IMG/VR virus record: IMGVR_UViG_3300027963_000058
Coordinates: 27,015 to 91,014 of that record
DNA: 64,000 bases
Origin: a virus
Strand: one strand, 5' to 3'
Position numbers and translations under genes: made by a program. Shown piece by piece: positions 60,052 to 64,000 of the stretch. The notes under the pieces are model-generated. The model saw only the letters and a list, made by a program, of their open reading frames with translations. It was not told the origin of the DNA and did no database searches. Within the stretch, counting starts at the first letter, position 1. The number at the start of each line of letters is the position of its first letter.

Positions 60052-61059
60052 ATGTTATCTTTGCATGAAATAAAACACGTCCAGATTGAATTGACCACAC
60101 GATGTAATGCTAGATGCCCTATGTGCATGAGAAACTATCGCGGGTTTGATTACAATGGTGGTTATCCTGAAACTGAACTTAGCCTGGCGGACATACAAAA
60201 AATACTAGCTCCTGATTTTTTAAATCAGCTACGCTCGGTAAAGTTTAACGGCAATCTTGGAGATTTTGGCCTGGCCACTGACGCCTTGGACATAGTACAC
60301 TGGTTAGTGGATCAAGATGTTAGAGTGTATATCAATACCAATGGCAGCATGCGGACACCCAGTTGGTGGGCACAATTAGCCCAACCTGGTGTCACCATTG
60401 GTTTTGCGCTGGATGGCATGGCTGATACACATAGTTTGTATAGACAAGACACTAATTGGCATACCGTGATTAAAAATGCCCAGGAATTTATTGATGCAGG
60501 CGGAGAAGCAATCTGGAGATTCATACCATTTGATCACAACCGGCACCAAGAACAAGAATGCAAACAATTGGCCTCTAACATGGGATTTGCACGATTTGAA
60601 AATATCGACGAAGGACGAAATCGCGGTCCTGTGTATACCAGGACTGGTCAGCTTAGTCATCTGCTTGGCAAGCCCTTTACTGGCCACGACTCAGTCCCGC
60701 CTGATGTTCAATCACTATTGGCCAGTCATGTGACCTGGTTTGACCATCGCACAGTAAGCTGTGACAAAGACACCCAGCCATTGAATTTGATCTGTCAACA
60801 CAAACGTATGAAAGAATTATACATAGCAGCAGATGGATCAGTATATCCGTGTTGTTTTTTAGGATTCTATCCTGAAACCATGCACCATCCAGGTAACAGT
60901 CAATTGAAAGAGCTAGTAAAAGAAAACAATGCATTAGAATACGATCTAGAACACTGTCTCAAATGGTTTGATGCTATAGAAGAAAGCTGGAGCAAAGATT
61001 CAATAGCCGAAGGTCGCTTGTACGGATGCGTAAATTCGTGTGGTGGTCGTAGTAGTTAA
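60052..61059 (+). CDS. SPASM-domain radical SAM enzyme
   Basis: 335 residues. CNARCPMC at 18-25 is the SAM cluster motif. The C-terminal half has [20 protein letters not shown] near 244-263 and further Cys ([18 protein letters not shown]), a SPASM domain for auxiliary 4Fe-4S clusters. It resembles peptide-modifying and sugar-modifying SPASM enzymes (anSME/MoaA-like) more than the twitch group at 13-24 kb. It stands next to a glycosyltransferase gene. Confidence 0.8.
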   Translation: MLSLHEIKHVQIELTTRCNARCPMCMRNYRGFDYNGGYPETELSLADIQKILAPDFLNQLRSVKFNGNLGDFGLATDALDIVHWLVDQDVRVYINTNGSMRTPSWWAQLAQPGVTIGFALDGMADTHSLYRQDTNWHTVIKNAQEFIDAGGEAIWRFIPFDHNRHQEQECKQLASNMGFARFENIDEGRNRGPVYTRTGQLSHLLGKPFTGHDSVPPDVQSLLASHVTWFDHRTVSCDKDTQPLNLICQHKRMKELYIAADGSVYPCCFLGFYPETMHHPGNSQLKELVKENNALEYDLEHCLKWFDAIEESWSKDSIAEGRLYGCVNSCGGRSS

Positions 61060-61075
61060 TTTTAAAAGGAACGTA

Positions 61076-61951
61076 ATGACTTCAGCAAAAATTTTGTATC
61101 TAGCACGTTATCGAGTGCCGCATGCTATCATGAGCCTGCAACCTGAATTTACCAAACATTTGATTGGCGTAGACAGGACCTGTATCGCCAGTCCGGTACC
61201 TAAAGAAGAACTTTGGCCCATCTTTGAAAAATACAACATTGATACCACAAACTTTGATTATGCACCGGACAGTGAAATTTACAGGCTATATCCTGAAGTC
61301 AACAACTGGGTATTTGAAGGCGACTACAGGACCTATTGGTTGCGTCAACAGGCCATCAAGTTTGCGTTTTTAGATTACCTTGATTACGATCTCATGGTCA
61401 TGCACGACTGTGACTGCTTGTTGATACAAGACTATGAACCCTTCAAGAACAACATGCTCAACTTCATGGTGTTGGAAAATGAACGACACAGTTGGGGTTA
61501 TTATGAAAGTATCAAGAATGCTCTGGGATTTGAACGACTTACTCCGCACTGCTTTATTAGCGAGTTTGTGCCAGTGCTCAAACGCGACTTCGACGACCTT
61601 GTGACATTTTTAGAAACAACACACAAGAAAAAATGGTTGGATGCCATGATTGACAGTTGCCCACCAGAGCCTACTGTACCACCTTGGGGCAAGGGAGAAT
61701 TAATACGTTGGTTCAGCGAGTATGAATTTATCGGTAACTGGGCCATGAGCCGACAACCGATCACTATGGAATTCCAGCGACGCTATCACTACGATGACAT
61801 GGAAAACATTGGCGGCTTTGATCCTGCCCTCCACACAGCAGTATGTGATGCTGTGCCCGATCTTTCTAGAAGTTTGCAGTTTGATTGGACACGTCGAGAA
61901 GTTGTACGCCTTGATTATTACATGGACAAGATACGTGAACACTTGGCTTAA
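61076..61951 (+). CDS. GT-A-like glycosyltransferase
   Basis: 291 residues from ATG 61076 (AAAAGGAAC site). The start ILYLARYRVPHAIMSLQ and YDLMVMHDCDCLL near 105-117 give a DxD-type site (D-C-D). Length and layout are like the 10425 and 12333 proteins. Acceptor unknown. Confidence 0.55.
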   Translation: MTSAKILYLARYRVPHAIMSLQPEFTKHLIGVDRTCIASPVPKEELWPIFEKYNIDTTNFDYAPDSEIYRLYPEVNNWVFEGDYRTYWLRQQAIKFAFLDYLDYDLMVMHDCDCLLIQDYEPFKNNMLNFMVLENERHSWGYYESIKNALGFERLTPHCFISEFVPVLKRDFDDLVTFLETTHKKKWLDAMIDSCPPEPTVPPWGKGELIRWFSEYEFIGNWAMSRQPITMEFQRRYHYDDMENIGGFDPALHTAVCDAVPDLSRSLQFDWTRREVVRLDYYMDKIREHLA

Positions 61952-62999
61952 CAACCTCAAGATATACAGCCCTGGTTATGAAGGCAGATACTGGGGATTC
62001 AACGTCGGGCAGTTTGTAGACCTTAGCACCGCGCTTGAACAACCGGTCAAAATTGCTGTGTTACCTGTGTTCTATAACAAGCCCGCAGAGTTCAGTTATA
62101 GACCCGAGTACGCCAGTCTTGACGTTTCTCAATTTGATCTTGTGGTATTTGTCGACATTGAATTTAGATTCCAGACCGAACTGGTAGACTGGATTGCAAC
62201 CACCGGAGTTTCAAATTGGTTACTCAGCATGGGCGGGTTACATGCGGGCGAAGTGCTAGATGCAAGAACTGTATATGTACCGGTATGGAGTTTTAACTTT
62301 TTACAATGGAACACGCCACGTGCGGATTTTCCACTAGATAGGCCATTCTTGTTTGACTGTTTATGTGGTACACGGAGATCACACAGAGATTATGTGATGC
62401 TGGCCTTGGAACAGTCAGGACTGCTGAATCAATCTATCGCAACCTACCGAGATGTGTTTATTGGTGGCGATTGCACTTCTACTCCGCTACATGTGCAGAA
62501 CGAATTTCCAGGCCGACAAGTACTTTGGCCATATGTGAGCCCAAATCTTGACCCCGAGTGGGAGGTAGGATCAAAAATAGACCACACTATCAGTGGCATA
62601 GTGCCATGGGAAATCTACAATCGCACATACTATAGCATCTTGGTGGAAACACTGGGATATGGAAGTACCTATCTCATGGCTGAAAAAATAGGTAAATGTT
62701 TATTTGGCCGCAGACTATTTGTGCATTTTGGTGCTGCTAACTGGCTATCAACATTAAAAAGTTTTGGGTTTGAAACTTTTGATTCCGTACTAGACGAAAG
62801 CTATGATACTCAGTCTACGATTGATACACGCAGATACAAAGCGGCATTTGACCAGGTAGAATGGTTGAGCAAACAAAATCATCCTGCGTTGTTGCAAAAG
62901 GTTCGCCCTATACTAGATCACAATCATGATAACCTGTATCGTTTTAAAGAGCAAAAGCTCACGGAAATGCAAGAGCTATTTGTTGCTTACTGTAGATAA
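61935..62999 (+). CDS. Exostosin-like glycosyltransferase family protein
   Basis: 354 residues from GTG 61935 (17-bp overlap); the longest frame is out of register with the preceding gene. LFDCLCGTRRSHRDYVMLAL precedes the donor domain; LMAEKIGKCLFGRRLFVHFG and LKSFGFETFDSVLDESYD give the family signature. Confidence 0.6.
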   Translation: MNTWLNNLKIYSPGYEGRYWGFNVGQFVDLSTALEQPVKIAVLPVFYNKPAEFSYRPEYASLDVSQFDLVVFVDIEFRFQTELVDWIATTGVSNWLLSMGGLHAGEVLDARTVYVPVWSFNFLQWNTPRADFPLDRPFLFDCLCGTRRSHRDYVMLALEQSGLLNQSIATYRDVFIGGDCTSTPLHVQNEFPGRQVLWPYVSPNLDPEWEVGSKIDHTISGIVPWEIYNRTYYSILVETLGYGSTYLMAEKIGKCLFGRRLFVHFGAANWLSTLKSFGFETFDSVLDESYDTQSTIDTRRYKAAFDQVEWLSKQNHPALLQKVRPILDHNHDNLYRFKEQKLTEMQELFVAYCR

Positions 63000-63000
63000 T

Positions 63001-63723
63001 TTATTCTAGTATAGAATTCTCGCGAATATAATTAACTAAAAATTCGTTTAATTTTTGATGATGCCCAGCCTTTGGGTGCTTGATATCATCTGGTACATCA
63101 TATATAGGATTGGCTCCATAGTTGGTTGGCGGCACACCATTGCTTAATTGCCACGGGACCGCACGCCATCTGTATCCATCTATGATAGTACTAGTGCTTT
63201 TGAAAAGAGCCAGGCGTGGATCGTCTAGATATTCTTGATATAATGGGTCAGCCTGTTGATACACCAACACACGGTGTCCACGAGCATGTAAACTAGAAAT
63301 CATGCTTAATATTTTATACATTAAATCTTCAACACGATCTAATATACTGTACATTTCACTGTTTAGTTTAAGAGTCACAAACTGATTGGTTTCAGCTTGC
63401 CCCCACCCATATTGCCAGTCTTTTGCAAACTGTTGATTTTGTGGATTTGTCCAACGTCCTTCAAATTCAGATTGATTCTCCAAGATAGGAATTTCTAGTC
63501 TACTCAAAAATGTCATGCCTAGCACATACAAAGTTGGTTGTACAGTTTGATAACTGTGTTTGAGTGTGGTGCGTATGATTCTAGTGTTAGCACTACCGCC
63601 AATGGCCAAACTTTCAGAAGCAACCATGCCTAGTTGATCAGCAAGATCCCAGTGTCCAACACCTAGAGCGTAAGCCTCCATATAACTACAACCATTTACC
63701 ACTAGATGATTAACTTTGTCCAT
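63001..63723 (-). CDS. SGNH-hydrolase-like protein
   Basis: 240 residues. VNGCSYMEAYALG (9-21) stands where block I (GDS) lies, with Cys before the Ser; AIGGSANTRI near 40 is block II-like and HPKAGHHQKLNEFL near the end holds the His block. This variant is common in phages near glycan genes. It overlaps the upstream gene by 14 bp. Activity is unproven because the block I Gly-Asp is replaced. Confidence 0.6.
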   Translation of the reverse strand: MDKVNHLVVNGCSYMEAYALGVGHWDLADQLGMVASESLAIGGSANTRIIRTTLKHSYQTVQPTLYVLGMTFLSRLEIPILENQSEFEGRWTNPQNQQFAKDWQYGWGQAETNQFVTLKLNSEMYSILDRVEDLMYKILSMISSLHARGHRVLVYQQADPLYQEYLDDPRLALFKSTSTIIDGYRWRAVPWQLSNGVPPTNYGANPIYDVPDDIKHPKAGHHQKLNEFLVNYIRENSILE

Positions 63724-64000
63724 GCGCTTGGGTGATCAGTTTATAAAAATTTTCTGCAATAATCGCTTGTCCAGCAGGACTTGAATGATATCCAGGATCT
63801 TCCCCTTTAAATGGATTGTTGCCGCATATGGCCTGTGGTGAGTGTTTTGGATCTAGATTGATATAGTGATCAGGAACCACATCTGGAAATGCCTGTCGCC
63901 ATTGATTGATATTATCTGGATCAAACGGCCACAGCAAATTGGGCAACACCAGGAATTTGATACCGTCTAGATACATCGTGATTACACCTTCACGTATAAT
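63710..64000 (-). CDS. SGNH-hydrolase-like protein, C-terminal part (5' partial)
   Basis: The frame is open to the window edge, so only about 96 residues are seen. DPGYHSSPAGQAIIAENFYK gives the Asp-x-x-His block of SGNH enzymes. It is probably a tandem paralogue of the 63001 gene. Confidence 0.5.
   Translation of the reverse strand: MIREGVITMYLDGIKFLVLPNLLWPFDPDNINQWRQAFPDVVPDHYINLDPKHSPQAICGNNPFKGEDPGYHSSPAGQAIIAENFYKLITQAHGQS

Noticed and set aside
1-64000. CRISPR array, insertion sequence or attachment site
   Set aside because: No regularly spaced repeats with unique spacers, no transposase and no integrase were seen.

Overview
The window looks like part of the genome of a large tailed phage (Caudoviricetes, T4-like myovirus style). 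The evidence is a run of virion and tail-fibre genes at the left end, dense gene packing with start/stop overlaps (mostly ATGA or TAATG), a ten-gene tRNA set, a phage-type thyX, a MoxR ATPase plus VWA metallopeptidase pair, and an eight-base motif NATAAATA like the T4/cyanophage late promoter. No bacterial housekeeping cluster or rRNA is present. A gene for a Bug-type periplasmic binding protein, a family most abundant in Betaproteobacteria, and sigma70-like promoters hint at a proteobacterial, perhaps freshwater, host; this is an inference.

Layout. 1-10.0 kb (+): giant fibre or adhesin protein with FG-GAP-like and CBM5/12-like repeats (5' end outside the window), then four smaller structural genes. 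10.1-13.3 kb (+): conserved hypotheticals and three GT-A-like glycosyltransferases. 13.4-26.6 kb (+): an almost gap-free run of five SPASM/twitch-type radical SAM genes alternating with exostosin-like glycosyltransferases, ending in a conserved 361-residue protein, a 33-residue basic peptide and a NodU-type carbamoyltransferase. 26.6-30.1 kb (-): a small late gene, an amidinotransferase-like enzyme and two more glycosyltransferases. 30.1-34.3 kb (+): a 1395-residue protein with 13 aromatic repeats and a glycosyltransferase-like C-terminus. 34.3-36.6 kb (-): sugar aminotransferase, epimerase and a small gene. 36.6-42.4 kb (-): one long early-type operon (VWA metallopeptidase, SGNH hydrolase, many microproteins, P-loop protein, thyX). 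42.4-48.3 kb (-): short genes behind repeated strong promoters, the MoxR ATPase and a flavin halogenase. 48.4-51.3 kb (-): Fe(II)/2OG oxygenase, PP-loop ATPase and the secreted binding protein. 51.4-58.7 kb (-): ten tRNAs mixed with small genes, an RNA polymerase omega homologue, a metallophosphoesterase and two B12-type radical SAM enzymes. 58.7-64.0 kb: a possible small RNA, more glycosyltransferases, a SPASM radical SAM and two SGNH-like hydrolases.

Working view. The window holds eight radical SAM enzymes and about ten glycosyltransferase-like proteins, with carbamoyl-, amidino-, amino-, halo- and hydroxyl-transfer chemistry nearby. This looks like a large modification island that could decorate virion proteins, host surface glycans or nucleotides; the substrate cannot be read from the sequence. 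Two promoter classes separate the genes: TTGACC-N17-TATAAT elements (host sigma70-like, early) upstream of many minus-strand genes, and NATAAATA (late) next to the tail, tRNA and flanking radical SAM genes. At four genes the predicted transcription start falls on or within a base of the ATG, suggesting leaderless mRNAs.
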